From the NCBI RefSeq assembly GCF_026339995.1, contig NZ_JAPEPT010000002.1:793001-857000 (forward strand): a stretch of 64,000 nt of DNA, given 5' to 3'. Below, piece by piece: positions 18,042-26,871 of this stretch. Position 1 is the first letter of the stretch; each line of letters begins with the position of its first letter. Under the pieces are notes generated by a model. It saw only the letters and a list, made by a program, of their open reading frames with translations. It was not told where the DNA came from and did not search any database. This DNA comes from Streptomyces sp. NBC_01481. Lineage in GTDB: Bacteria > Actinomycetota > Actinomycetes > Streptomycetales > Streptomycetaceae. A program made the position numbers and the translations under genes.

Positions 18042-18880
18042 GCGTCCTCCGCCCAGCGCCGCACATGCGGCAGATCATCGTCCAGCCAGAACGCGCTCTG
18101 TTCGGGGTCCTTGGAGTCGGTGACCACCAGGATCTCCTCGAACTTCGCGCCCGTACCCCTGAATCCGAGGTGCGGCTCGACCGCCCACAGCCCCGGCCGG
18201 GGCGGATGGTCGGAGAACCTGTACGGGCTCCACAGCGGCGACCAGCCGTCCCGGTGACCGTGCAGGGCGTCGCTCGCCAGTCCCTTCAGCGACTGGGTGC
18301 CGAAGCCGAAGAGCTGCGGCACCCAGCGCCGCTCCTTCACCCGGTCGATCTTGTGGGCGATGACGCCGAAGGGATAGGCACGGTGCCGGTTGGCATAGCC
18401 CTGCCGGACCATGAGCCGGTCCACGTCCTCATAGATCTCGCGCATCGAGCGCCGCTCGCGCACCTCGCGCAGGATCAGCTCGCGGTGTGCCTGAAGGTCG
18501 GCCAGCAGCTTGTTGTGGAGAGGGCTCGGCCCGAGGCAGCCCGAATAGCCGATGTCCGCGGTGAAGCCCTTGTAGACGGGGGCCATGTCGAGGATGAAGG
18601 GCATGCCCGCTTCGAGGACGCGGTTGGTCGGGAAGAACTGCAGCGGTATACGGAAGTTGACGAAGGCCGTGCGGTCCCCGAACCAGGCGAAGGGGAGGTG
18701 GAACCAGTCGCGCACACCCCGCTCCCGAAGCCACTCGCGCTGCATCCGCGCCGCCCCGCGCTCGGTCACGCCGGGCTTGAGCTGGGCCGCCACCGCCTCC
18801 GCGCATGCGTACGCGAGACGCTGCACCTCCCTGAACCCCCGCAGTTCCGCGGTCAGTTCGCTTGCCACTGCTGAGGTCAT
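18038..18880 (-). CDS. M24-family metallopeptidase-like protein
   Basis: 280-residue pita-bread fold protein related to methionine/X-Pro aminopeptidases. Metal ligands are seen at DMAPVYKGFTADIGYSG (two Asp), a later PFGVIAHKI histidine region, and WAVEPHLGF (Glu). It lacks the N-terminal creatinase-like domain. First gene of the three-gene operon, with ATG at 18880. Because its partners act on hydrophobic small molecules, it may be a non-peptidase hydrolase, but this is inference. Confidence 0.82.
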   Translation of the reverse strand: MTSAVASELTAELRGFREVQRLAYACAEAVAAQLKPGVTERGAARMQREWLRERGVRDWFHLPFAWFGDRTAFVNFRIPLQFFPTNRVLEAGMPFILDMAPVYKGFTADIGYSGCLGPSPLHNKLLADLQAHRELILREVRERRSMREIYEDVDRLMVRQGYANRHRAYPFGVIAHKIDRVKERRWVPQLFGFGTQSLKGLASDALHGHRDGWSPLWSPYRFSDHPPRPGLWAVEPHLGFRGTGAKFEEILVVTDSKDPEQSAFWLDDDLPHVRRWAEDA

Positions 18881-18973
18881 GCCACCTGCCCTCCCCGTGC
18901 GGTACCCGCCTCGTAACTTGCCACTGATGAATGTGACAATGCCCGACGGCTACGTCAAGGCCCGTGCGTCAGC

Positions 18974-19016
18974 CTGTGGACAACTCGGAGGCCAAGGGTC
19001 ACGGAGTTGTCCACAG
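18974..19016. promoter_or_regulatory. Inverted pair of perfect DnaA boxes
   Basis: CTGTGGACAACTC (18974-18986) and GAGTTGTCCACAG (19004-19016) are exact 13-bp inverted repeats 17 bases apart. Each contains TTGTCCACA, the preferred Streptomyces DnaA box. They sit in the divergent gap between the M24-like gene and the ABC operon. As a hairpin they could also act as a terminator, but no gene ends here. Confidence 0.65.
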
Positions 19017-19100
19017 CGAGGAGCGGGGAGCCCTGCACTCAGGTAGCAGCCCCCTACGGGTCCATACCTCTGGAGTCGGACACGGATCCAGCCGCGCAGG

Positions 19101-19132
19101 TTGACGCCCGATGTGTGGTGCGCCACTACCTT
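19101..19132 (+). promoter_or_regulatory. Candidate leaderless promoter of the ABC operon
   Basis: TTGACG (19101-19106) and TACCTT (19127-19132) flank a rather long 20-bp spacer. Six bases later comes the GTG at 19139 with no ribosome site. The -10 position fits transcription from the start codon. Confidence 0.4.
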
Positions 19133-19138
19133 CGAATT

Positions 19139-20119
19139 GTGACTGTGATCGCGACCGAAAGCCTGAGCAAGCGGTTCCCCCGGGTGACCGCGCTTGACCG
19201 GCTCTCCTTGGACATCGGACCCGGTGTGACCGGCCTGGTGGGCGCCAACGGAGCCGGCAAGTCCACGTTGATCAAGATCCTGCTGGGTCTGTCCCCTGCC
19301 ACGGAGGGCCGGGCCGCCGTGCTCGGCCTCGACGTCGCCACGAGCGGCGCCGCCATCCGGGAACAGGTGGGGTACATGCCCGAGCACGACTGCCTGCCGC
19401 CCGATGTGTCGGCCACCGAGTTCGTCGTCCACATGGCGCGCATGTCCGGGCTGCTGCCGACGGCCGCCCGCGAGCGCACCGCCGACACGCTGCGCCATGT
19501 CGGGCTGTACGAAGAGCGGTACCGCCCCATCGGCGGCTATTCGACCGGCATGAAACAGCGCGTCAAGCTCGCGCAGGCCCTCGTCCACGACCCGAAGCTG
19601 GTCCTCCTGGACGAGCCGACCAACGGGCTCGACCCGGTCGGCCGCGACGAGATGCTGAACCTGATCCGCCGCATCCACACCGACTTCGGCATCTCGGTCC
19701 TGGTCACCTCGCACCTCCTCGGCGAACTCGAACGCACCTGTGACCATGTCGTCGTCATCGACGGCGGATCGCTGCTGCGCTCCAGTTCGACCAGCGACTT
19801 CACCCAGATCACCACGACCCTCGCCGTCGAGGTCACCGACACGGACACCCATCCCGACGGCACCGCGGTGCTCCGTGAGGCGCTCGCCGCCGCCGGAATC
19901 ACGCTCCACGCGCGCGTGGAGGAAGGTCTGCCCGGAGCGGGCCACATCCTCCTCGTCGAGGCGACGGGCGAGGAGACGTACGACGTCGTGCGCGACACCG
20001 TCGCCGGGCTCGGCCTCGGTCTCGTACGGATGGAACAGCGCCGCCACCACATCGCCGAGGTCTTCCGCCCCGAAGGTCCCCAGACAGCGGCCCAGCCCAT
20101 GGAGGTGCAGGCGCGATGA
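19139..20119 (+). CDS. ABC transporter ATP-binding protein (first of two)
   Basis: 326-residue ATPase of the ABC-2 export type. Walker A GANGAGKST (about 37), signature region YSTGMKQRVKLAQAL, Walker B LVLLDEPTNGLDP, and the H-loop VTSHLLGELE are intact. The C-terminal 90 residues form the extra domain common in CcmA/drug-export ATPases. GTG 19139 appears leaderless; a second in-frame GTG lies two codons on. It overlaps the permease start by four bases (ATGA). Substrate unknown. Confidence 0.93.
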   Translation: MTVIATESLSKRFPRVTALDRLSLDIGPGVTGLVGANGAGKSTLIKILLGLSPATEGRAAVLGLDVATSGAAIREQVGYMPEHDCLPPDVSATEFVVHMARMSGLLPTAARERTADTLRHVGLYEERYRPIGGYSTGMKQRVKLAQALVHDPKLVLLDEPTNGLDPVGRDEMLNLIRRIHTDFGISVLVTSHLLGELERTCDHVVVIDGGSLLRSSSTSDFTQITTTLAVEVTDTDTHPDGTAVLREALAAAGITLHARVEEGLPGAGHILLVEATGEETYDVVRDTVAGLGLGLVRMEQRRHHIAEVFRPEGPQTAAQPMEVQAR

Positions 20120-21033
20120 GCACAGAGCTCACCGGAGTCCCGGGCAGCGGGGTCCAGAACGAGACCACCCGGATCCACAACATCGGATACCGCAACTACG
20201 AAGGCCCGCGGCTCGGCCGGGCGTACGCCCGCCGCTCGCTCTACTCGCAGTCGCTGCGCGGCGCGTACGGACTGGGCCGCTCGGCCAAGTCCAAGGTCCT
20301 GCCGATGATTCTCTTCGCGGTGATGTGCCTGCCTGCGGCGATCATCGTCGCGGTCGCCGTCGCCACGAAGCTCAAGGACCTGCCGCTGGACTACACCCGC
20401 TATGCGATCGTCACCCAGGCGGTCATCGGGCTGTTCCTCGCCGCGCAGGCCCCGCAGTCCGTCTCGCGCGATCTGCGCTTCAAGACGGTTCCGCTGTACT
20501 TCTCGCGTCCCATCGAGCGCATCGACTACGTACTCGCCAAGTACGGCGCCATGGCTTCGGCGCTGTTCGTGCTCACCGCGGCGCCCCTGGTCGTCCTCTA
20601 CGTCGGTTCGCTGCTCGCCAAGATGGACTTCGCGGACCAGACGAAGGGCTTCGCGCAGGGCATGGTCTCCGTCGCGCTCCTGTCCGTGCTCTTCGGCGGC
20701 ATCGGCCTGGTGATGGCCGCGCTCACCCCGCGCCGGGGCTTCGGCGTCGCCGCCGTCATCGCGACGATGACCATCACCTACGGCGCGGTCTCCACCGTCC
20801 AGGCGATCGCCTGGGAGACCGGATCGCCCGAAGTGATCAAGTGGCTCGGCCTCTTCTCGCCGGTCACCCTCATCGACGGCGTACAGACCGCCTTCCTCGG
20901 CGCAACCTCGGCCTTCCCGGGCGAGGCGGGTCCCGGTGCGGGCCCGGGCACGGTCTATCTGCTCGTCGTCCTCGCGCTCGTCGCCGGCTCGTACGCCGTA
21001 CTGATGCGCCGCTACCGAAAGGTCGGGCTGTGA
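20116..21033 (+). CDS. ABC-2 type permease (first of two)
   Basis: 305-residue membrane protein with a cytoplasmic N-terminus (HNIGYRNYEGPRLGRA) and about six hydrophobic segments beginning near residue 63. It carries RDLRFKTVPLYFSRPI, the cytoplasmic loop typical of ABC-2 permeases acting with CcmA-like ATPases. Coupled by 4-bp overlaps to ATPase genes on both sides, so it probably partners the first or both ATPases. Confidence 0.9.
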   Translation: MSTELTGVPGSGVQNETTRIHNIGYRNYEGPRLGRAYARRSLYSQSLRGAYGLGRSAKSKVLPMILFAVMCLPAAIIVAVAVATKLKDLPLDYTRYAIVTQAVIGLFLAAQAPQSVSRDLRFKTVPLYFSRPIERIDYVLAKYGAMASALFVLTAAPLVVLYVGSLLAKMDFADQTKGFAQGMVSVALLSVLFGGIGLVMAALTPRRGFGVAAVIATMTITYGAVSTVQAIAWETGSPEVIKWLGLFSPVTLIDGVQTAFLGATSAFPGEAGPGAGPGTVYLLVVLALVAGSYAVLMRRYRKVGL

Positions 21034-21941
21034 CCACCATCAACATCGAGCACACCTCGCGGTGGTTCGGAAATGTCGTGGCCGTCAACGACGTGACCAT
21101 GACCGTCGGCCCGGGCGTCACCGGACTGCTGGGTCCCAACGGCGCCGGAAAGTCCACCATCATCAACATGATGGGTGGTTTCCTGGCCCCCTCGACGGGA
21201 AGCGTCACGCTCGACGGTCAGGCGATCTGGCGCAACGAGTCGGTCTACCGGCAGATCGGCGTCGTACCGGAGCGGGAAGCCATGTACGACTTCCTCACGG
21301 GCCGCGAATTCGTCGTCGCCAACGCCGAGTTGCACAATCTGGGCAAGAAGGCCGCCCAGAAGGCGCTCGCCACGGTCGAGATGGAGTACGCGCAGGACCG
21401 CAAGATCGCGACGTACAGCAAGGGCATGCGGCAGCGCGTGAAGATGGCGTCCGCTCTGGTGCACGAGCCGTCCGTGCTGCTGCTCGACGAGCCGTTCAAC
21501 GGAATGGACCCGCGCCAGCGCATGCAGCTGATGGACCTGTTGCGGCGGATGGGCGCGGAAGGCCGCACCGTGCTGTTCTCCTCGCACATCCTGGAGGAGG
21601 TCGAGCAACTCGCCTCGCACATCGAGGTGATCGTTGCAGGACGGCATGCCGCGTCCGGCGACTTCCGCAAGATCCGCCGGCTGATGACGGACCGGCCGCA
21701 CCGCTATCTCGTACGGTCCAGCGACGACCGGGCGCTTGCCGCGGCCCTGATCGCCGACCCGTCGACGGCGGGCATCGAGGTCGACCTGGCCGAGGGCGCG
21801 CTGCGCATCCAGGCCGTCGACTTCGGCCGGTTCACCGAGCTGCTGCCGCGGGTCGCCCGCGAGCACTCGATCCGGCTGCTGACGGTCTCGCCCTCGGACG
21901 AGTCCCTCGAATCGGTCTTCTCCTACCTCGTAGCGGCCTGA
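21030..21941 (+). CDS. ABC transporter ATP-binding protein (second of two)
   Basis: 303-residue ATPase with Walker A GPNGAGKST, signature YSKGMRQRVKMASAL, Walker B VLLLDEPFNGMDP and H-loop FSSHILEEVE. Its N-terminus TTINIEHTSRWFGNV follows a GTG that overlaps the permease stop (GTGA). It is a paralogue of the first ATPase, and the pair plus two permeases suggests a heteromeric exporter rather than two independent ones. Confidence 0.93.
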   Translation: MTTINIEHTSRWFGNVVAVNDVTMTVGPGVTGLLGPNGAGKSTIINMMGGFLAPSTGSVTLDGQAIWRNESVYRQIGVVPEREAMYDFLTGREFVVANAELHNLGKKAAQKALATVEMEYAQDRKIATYSKGMRQRVKMASALVHEPSVLLLDEPFNGMDPRQRMQLMDLLRRMGAEGRTVLFSSHILEEVEQLASHIEVIVAGRHAASGDFRKIRRLMTDRPHRYLVRSSDDRALAAALIADPSTAGIEVDLAEGALRIQAVDFGRFTELLPRVAREHSIRLLTVSPSDESLESVFSYLVAA

Positions 21942-21958
21942 AAGGAGCTGTGACGTCC

Positions 21959-22678
21959 ATGTACAACCCCACAGTCGCCCGGCTCACCTATCGGGCCGTG
22001 CTCGGCAGGCGCCGCGCGGCGATCCTGTTCGTACTGCCCGGTCTGCTGCTGCTCATCGCGGTGGCGGTCCGGAGCTTCAACGGCCTGGACGACCAGGTCG
22101 CAGCCGACCTCCTCGGCGGATTCGCCATCGCCACGATGGTGCCGCTGATCGGAGTGATCGCGGGCACCGGCGCGATCGGGCCCGAGATCGACGACGGGTC
22201 GATCGTCTATCTGCTCGCCAAGCCGGTGAAGCGCCCGACGATCATCGTCACGAAGCTGATCGTGGCCATCGCGATCACCATGGCCTTCTCCGCGATTCCC
22301 ACGCTGATCGCCGGATTCATCCTCAACGGCAACGGCCAGCAGGTCGCCATCGCCTACACGGTCGCGGCGCTGGTCGCCTCGATCGCGTACAGCGCGCTGT
22401 TCCTTCTCCTCGGCACGGTCAGCCGCCATGCGGTCGTCATCGGACTCGTCTACGCCCTGGTGTGGGAGACGCTGTTCGGCAGCCTCGTGCCGGGGGCGCG
22501 CACGCTGAGCGTGCAGCAGTGGTCGCTGTCACTCGCCGAGAAGATCGGCGGGGAGGGGCTGATCGGCTCGGACGTGGGGCTGCCGCTCGCCGTGACGCTG
22601 CTGGCGGGAGTCACGGTGGTGGCGACCTGGTACGCCGGTCAGAAGCTGAGGGTGCTGAAGCTCGCCGGCGAGGAGTGA
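21959..22678 (+). CDS. ABC-2 type permease (second of two)
   Basis: 239-residue membrane protein with about six transmembrane segments, beginning MYNPTVARLTYRAVLGRRR. EIDDGSIVYLLAKPVKR is the conserved ABC-2 cytoplasmic loop. The ATG at 21959 is preceded by AAAGGAG at 11 bases; the GTG at 21950 is too close to that site. It ends the operon, followed by a strong terminator. Confidence 0.9.
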   Translation: MYNPTVARLTYRAVLGRRRAAILFVLPGLLLLIAVAVRSFNGLDDQVAADLLGGFAIATMVPLIGVIAGTGAIGPEIDDGSIVYLLAKPVKRPTIIVTKLIVAIAITMAFSAIPTLIAGFILNGNGQQVAIAYTVAALVASIAYSALFLLLGTVSRHAVVIGLVYALVWETLFGSLVPGARTLSVQQWSLSLAEKIGGEGLIGSDVGLPLAVTLLAGVTVVATWYAGQKLRVLKLAGEE

Positions 22679-23138
22679 TCCGGAAGGCCCTCCGACAGTC
22701 GGGCAGTTCGTCCTCGGCCCCCGTCCTCAGGGCGGGGGCCGACGCGTACCGGCAGGGCGCCGGTCGCCGCGCCGGAAAATCAGTGGCAGCGAACCGTCCA
22801 CCGGGGCACAGTAGTTGAGCCGGGCGCACGCCAGTGCGACCGACGCCACCGACCGGGAGAGGAGCGCGGCGATGACCGAGAGTACGAGTGGGAGTCCGTC
22901 GAGCTCCCTACAGGGCAGCGCCGGGCAGGCAGCGGAGTAGCCACCGACGACTCCGCGAGGCCGCCCGCAGGAAGCTGCCCGGGGGGCGGCCGCTTCGAGC
23001 GCGCATCTGCGCGGGCCGCCCCCCTCCCGGCGGATTGGCCGGTGGCTCCAGCCCCAGCGGAACGACTGTCCACAACGGGCCGTCAGCCGAGAAGACTTCA
23101 GCACCACAGGTTGTGAACGTACGCCCCCAACAGGGCCG
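22679..23138. other. 460-bp convergent gap with no confident gene
   Basis: After the terminator, a 23-codon frame at 22872-22943 has a GGAGAGG site, and a longer minus-strand frame covers 22727-23107 with one hydrophobic stretch (LVLSVIAALLSRSVASVALA). Neither has a recognisable family or neighbour context. A variant DnaA box CTGTCCACA is at 23066-23074. Confidence 0.4.
22714..22742 (+). terminator. Terminator of the ABC operon
   Basis: TCGGCCCCCG (22714-22723) pairs with CGGGGGCCGA (22733-22742), a perfect 10-bp stem with a 9-nt loop, 36 bases after the last permease stop. Confidence 0.75.
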
Positions 23139-23939
23139 TCAGCCCAGCAACCTCTCCAGTACCACCGCGATGCCGTCGTGTTCGTTCGACGCCGTGATCT
23201 CGTGCGCCACGGCCTTCAGCTCTTCATGCGCATTGGCCATCGCCACACCGTGCGCCGCCCACCCGAACATCGGGATGTCGTTCGGCATGTCGCCGAACGC
23301 GATCGTGTCCGCGGCCCGCAGCCCAAGGCGCCTCGCCGCCAGCGACAGCCCCGTCGCCTTGTTCAGCCCCAGCGGCAGCATCTCCACGATGCCCGCGCCC
23401 GCCATCACCACGTTCACCAGGCTGCCGACGGTCGCCCTGGCCACGCTCGTCAGCGCGTCGTCGTCCAGCTCCGGATGCTGGATGTACACCTTGTTCAGCG
23501 GGGCCGACCACAGCTCGGCCGGGTCCTCGTACGCCACCACCGGCAGCGGGCCTTCCTGCACCCGGTACCCGGGGCCGACCAGCACTTCGCCGTCGAGCCC
23601 GTCACGGCTCGCGGCCAGCGCCAGCGGGCCGACCTCCGCCTCGATCTTGGAGAGCGCGAGCCGGGCCAGCTGCCGGTCCAGCGTCAGGGACGTCAGCAGC
23701 CGGTGCTCGCCCGCGTGGTAGACCTGCGCGCCCTGGCCGCAGACGGCGAGGCCCTCGTAGCCCAGGTCGTCCAGGATGTGCCGGGTCCAGGGCACGGCAC
23801 GTCCGGTGACGATGATGTGCGCGGCGCCCGCCGCGGTCGCCGCGGCGAGCGCGTCGCGCGTGCGCTGCGAGACCGTGTCGTCGTCACGCAGCAGCGTGCC
23901 GTCGAGATCGGTCGCGATCAGGCGGTACTGCAAGCTCAC
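23139..23939 (-). CDS. HAD-superfamily (Cof-type) phosphatase, second copy
   Basis: 266-residue Cof-type phosphatase with motif [12 protein letters not shown], motif [10 protein letters not shown] and motif [13 protein letters not shown]. It resembles the HAD protein encoded at 11630-12544 but lacks its His-rich tail. GTG 23939 overlaps the serS stop by four bases, so it is translated together with seryl-tRNA synthetase. Substrate unknown; linkage to serS is conserved in my recollection of Streptomyces genomes. Confidence 0.9.
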   Translation of the reverse strand: MSLQYRLIATDLDGTLLRDDDTVSQRTRDALAAATAAGAAHIIVTGRAVPWTRHILDDLGYEGLAVCGQGAQVYHAGEHRLLTSLTLDRQLARLALSKIEAEVGPLALAASRDGLDGEVLVGPGYRVQEGPLPVVAYEDPAELWSAPLNKVYIQHPELDDDALTSVARATVGSLVNVVMAGAGIVEMLPLGLNKATGLSLAARRLGLRAADTIAFGDMPNDIPMFGWAAHGVAMANAHEELKAVAHEITASNEHDGIAVVLERLLG

Positions 23940-25213
23940 TTGGAGACCGGTTCAAGCACTTCACGACCGCCGAGATAGGGCCGGAGCACCTCGGGCACCC
24001 GCACCGAACCGTCCGCCAGCTGGTGGTTCTCCAGGATCGCCACGATCGTGCGCGGTACGGCGCACAGCGTGCCGTTCAGCGTCGCCAGCGGCTGCACCTT
24101 CTTGCCGTCGCGCATCCGGACCGACAGGCGGCGCGCCTGGAAGCCGTCGCAGTTCGAGGCGGAGGTCAGCTCGCGGTACTTGCCCTGTGTCGGGATCCAC
24201 GCCTCGCAGTCGTACTTGCGCGAGGCGGAGGCGCCCAGGTCGCCAGTGGCCACATCGATCACCTGGAACGGCAGCTCCAGGCCGGTCAGCCACTGCTTCT
24301 CCCAGTCGAGGAGCCGCTTGTGCTCGGCCTCCGCGTCCTCGGGAGCGACGTACGAGAACATCTCGACCTTGTCGAACTGGTGCACCCGGAAGATGCCGCG
24401 GGTGTCCTTGCCGTACGTCCCCGCCTCGCGGCGGAAGCACGGCGAGAAGCCGGCGTAGCGCAGCGGCAGCTTGTCCGCGTCGATGATCTCGTCCATGTGG
24501 TACGCCGCGAGCGGGACCTCGGAGGTGCCGACCAGGTAGTAGTCGTCCTTCTCCAGGTGGTAGACGTTCTCGGCGGCCTGGCCGAGGAAGCCCGTGCCCT
24601 CCATGGCGCGCGGCCGGACCAGCGCGGGCGTCAGCATCGGGATGAACCCGGCCTCCGTCGCCTGCGCGATCGCGGCGTTGACGAGCGCGAGTTCGAGCAG
24701 CGCGCCGACGCCCGTCAGGTAGTAGAAGCGCGATCCCGACACCTTGGCGCCGCGCTCGACGTCGATGGCGCCGAGCGCCTCGCCGAGCTCCAGGTGGTCC
24801 TTGGGTTCGAAGCCCTCGGCGCCGAAGTCGCGGATCGTGCCGTGCGTCTCGAGGATGACGAAGTCCTCCTCGCCGCCGACCGGGACGTCCTCGTGGACGA
24901 TGTTCCCGAGCAGGAGCAACAGCCGCCTGGCCTCTTCGTCGGCCTCGTCCTGAGCCGCGTCGGCGGCCTTGACGTCGGCCTTCAGCTGCTCGGCCCTCTT
25001 CAGCAGTTCGGCGCGCTCTTCGGGAGTGGCCCTGGGGATGAGCTTGCCGAGCTGCTTCTGCTCGGAACGCAGCTCGTCGAAGCGGAGGCCGGACGACCTG
25101 CGCCGCTCATCGGCCTGGAGCAGGGCGTCGACGAGTTCGACGTCCTCTCCACGGGCGCGCTGGGAGGCGCGAACACGGTCGGGGTCCTCACGGAGCAGGC
25201 GAAGGTCAATCAC
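23936..25213 (-). CDS. serS: Seryl-tRNA synthetase
   Basis: 425-residue class II synthetase charging tRNA-Ser. An N-terminal tRNA-binding coiled coil (about 25-105) precedes the catalytic core. Motif 2 is seen as [18 protein letters not shown] and motif 3 as [32 protein letters not shown] is the canonical start. It is the promoter-proximal gene of serS-HAD, with a long 589-bp upstream gap. Two tRNA-Ser genes are in this same window. Confidence 0.97.
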   Translation of the reverse strand: MIDLRLLREDPDRVRASQRARGEDVELVDALLQADERRRSSGLRFDELRSEQKQLGKLIPRATPEERAELLKRAEQLKADVKAADAAQDEADEEARRLLLLLGNIVHEDVPVGGEEDFVILETHGTIRDFGAEGFEPKDHLELGEALGAIDVERGAKVSGSRFYYLTGVGALLELALVNAAIAQATEAGFIPMLTPALVRPRAMEGTGFLGQAAENVYHLEKDDYYLVGTSEVPLAAYHMDEIIDADKLPLRYAGFSPCFRREAGTYGKDTRGIFRVHQFDKVEMFSYVAPEDAEAEHKRLLDWEKQWLTGLELPFQVIDVATGDLGASASRKYDCEAWIPTQGKYRELTSASNCDGFQARRLSVRMRDGKKVQPLATLNGTLCAVPRTIVAILENHQLADGSVRVPEVLRPYLGGREVLEPVSK

Positions 25214-25417
25214 CCCACCAGGCTACCGGTGCCGACTCGCTCAACCTCACTCGATATTGCCTTGCGTGTCACTATGTCCGAATTGCCGGAATTTAGAAAG
25301 CTGCCGCCTATTCACCAGGCAAGCGTCAATAAATGCTGGACCACTCGCCGAAATGGGGCATCCGGCCGTTGTCTGAATTGACCCGCTTCTCTTGCGGGGG
25401 CGGGACTCGGACTCCCC

Positions 25418-25728
25418 TTGTCCACAGGGATACGGGCTGTCGCAGGGTTATCCACAGGCTGTGTGCGAGATCTGTGGACCACGGAAATGATCATTTCCAA
25501 TGTCGGGCGTGGGCCGGAGGATTCCCCTTCCAAACCCACCTCACACGCTCATTCGGGTGGGAATTCCTCGCTCCAAAGAGTTGATCAATGGAATTGAGGT
25601 GACACAAGGCACCGTGCGTACCTGTGGACGGAAGTGGGTGACTGGACCGATTTGTCGACCATGTCGTGTTGTGTTGTCGACTTGTCCCCAGGTCGAGAAG
25701 CACACCTGTGGATAACTTCTGTGGATAA
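25418..25728. promoter_or_regulatory. DnaA-box cluster between serS and pheA
   Basis: Four perfect boxes: TTGTCCACA at 25418-25426 (+), TTATCCACA at 25448-25456 (+), and TTATCCACA on the minus strand at 25707-25715 and 25720-25728. Three one- or two-mismatch boxes lie at 25473-25481, 25623-25631 and 25682-25690. They fill a 589-bp gap (25214-25802) of lower GC than the genes. S. coelicolor has a high-affinity DnaA-titrating cluster called D78 close to oriC; this may be its equivalent. Confidence 0.75.
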
Positions 25729-25802
25729 CGAAAATCTGCAGGTAGGACCGGTTCAGACCCCGGACCCGGACGCTGGCCCCGCACTCCGGACCCGGAGTGG
25801 GC

Positions 25803-26738
25803 TCAGGCCCGGCCGTCCTGGCAGCGCGCCAGCCAGTCCGACGCCGCTGTGAACTCCGCGTCCGACGTCCCCGCACGCAGCGCCCGTACGTCCCCGACCG
25901 CCACACCCGCCCGCGGATACGAACCGAGGAACCGCACATTCGGACAGATCCGCTTCAGCCCCATCAGCGCCTCGCCCACCCGGCGGTCCGAAATATGGCC
26001 CTCGGCGTCCACGGCGAAGCAGTAGTTCCCGATCCCCGCACCAGTCGGCCGGGACTGGATCAGCATCAGGTTGACCCCGCGCACCGCGAACTCCTGGAGC
26101 AGTTCGAGCAGCGCACCCGGGTGGTCGTCGCCCAGCCAGATGACCACCGACGTCTTGTCCGCACCGGTCGGCGCCGAGGGCCTGGCCGGACGGCCGACGA
26201 GTACGAAGCGGGTCTCCGCGTTCTCGGCGTCATGGATCTCGGTGACCAGCGGCTCAAGGCCGTATGTCACCGCCGCGAACTCGCCCGCGAAGGCCGCGTC
26301 GTAGCGGCCCTCCTGCACCAGCCGCGCGCCGTCCGCGTTCGACGCGGCCGACTCCCACAGGGCATCGGGAAGATGGGCCCGCAGCCAGTTGCGCACCTGC
26401 GGCTGGGCGACCGGATGGCCGGTCACCGTCTTCACCTCGGACAGCTTGGTGCCCGGGCGTACCAGCAGCGCGAAGGCGATGGGCAGCAGCACCTCGCGGT
26501 AGATCATCAGCGGTTCGCCGGAGGCGAGCTCGTCGAGGGTCGCGGTGACGCCGCCCTCGACGGAGTTCTCGATCGGTACGAGGGCGGCCGCGGCGTCCCC
26601 GTTGCGTACGGCATCGAGCGCGGCGGGCACGGACACCATCGGGACGAGCTCCCGCGTGGCGGCTTCCGGGAGCGTGCGCAGGGCGGCCTCGGTGAAGGTG
26701 CCCTCGGGGCCGAGATAGGTATAACGAGTGGCTGACAT
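25803..26738 (-). CDS. pheA: Prephenate dehydratase
   Basis: 311-residue enzyme converting prephenate to phenylpyruvate in phenylalanine synthesis. The catalytic domain (about 4-185) starts YTYLGPEGTFTEAAL and has the ETRFVLVGR catalytic Thr-Arg-Phe. The ACT regulatory domain (about 200-290) has GALLELLQEFAVRGVN and IQSRPTG, a variant of the usual ESRP motif that binds phenylalanine. No chorismate mutase domain. Feedback inhibition by phenylalanine is expected. Confidence 0.95.
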   Translation of the reverse strand: MSATRYTYLGPEGTFTEAALRTLPEAATRELVPMVSVPAALDAVRNGDAAAALVPIENSVEGGVTATLDELASGEPLMIYREVLLPIAFALLVRPGTKLSEVKTVTGHPVAQPQVRNWLRAHLPDALWESAASNADGARLVQEGRYDAAFAGEFAAVTYGLEPLVTEIHDAENAETRFVLVGRPARPSAPTGADKTSVVIWLGDDHPGALLELLQEFAVRGVNLMLIQSRPTGAGIGNYCFAVDAEGHISDRRVGEALMGLKRICPNVRFLGSYPRAGVAVGDVRALRAGTSDAEFTAASDWLARCQDGRA

Positions 26739-26786
26739 ACGTCATCCTCGATGGAGCGGCAGCGGCGGCGTCGGTGACCGCGCACG

Positions 26787-26818
26787 CCCCCGACCGGGGG
26801 TTCGGGGGTTGTCCCCCG
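26787..26818 (-). promoter_or_regulatory. Paired G5/C5 hairpins in the pheA leader
   Basis: CCCCCGACCGGGGG (26787-26800) and CGGGGGTTGTCCCCCG (26803-26818) can each fold. Because the four C5/G5 blocks are interchangeable, alternative pairings exclude each other, as in an attenuator. No Phe-rich leader peptide is seen. It also resembles the dispersed GC-hairpin repeats elsewhere in the window. Confidence 0.4.
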
Positions 26819-26871
26819 ACGTATGCAGCGCGCGTGGCCGACATACCGTCACCCTAATGGGCCCGGAGTCC

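Noticed and set aside
22872-22943. 23-codon frame with a GGAGAGG site
   Set aside because: Too short to support by composition and no family or context. Recorded only as a possibility in the gap entry.
22727-23107. Minus-strand frame with one hydrophobic stretch
   Set aside because: No ribosome site, low-complexity ends (Arg/Pro/Gly-rich) and overlap with the terminator.
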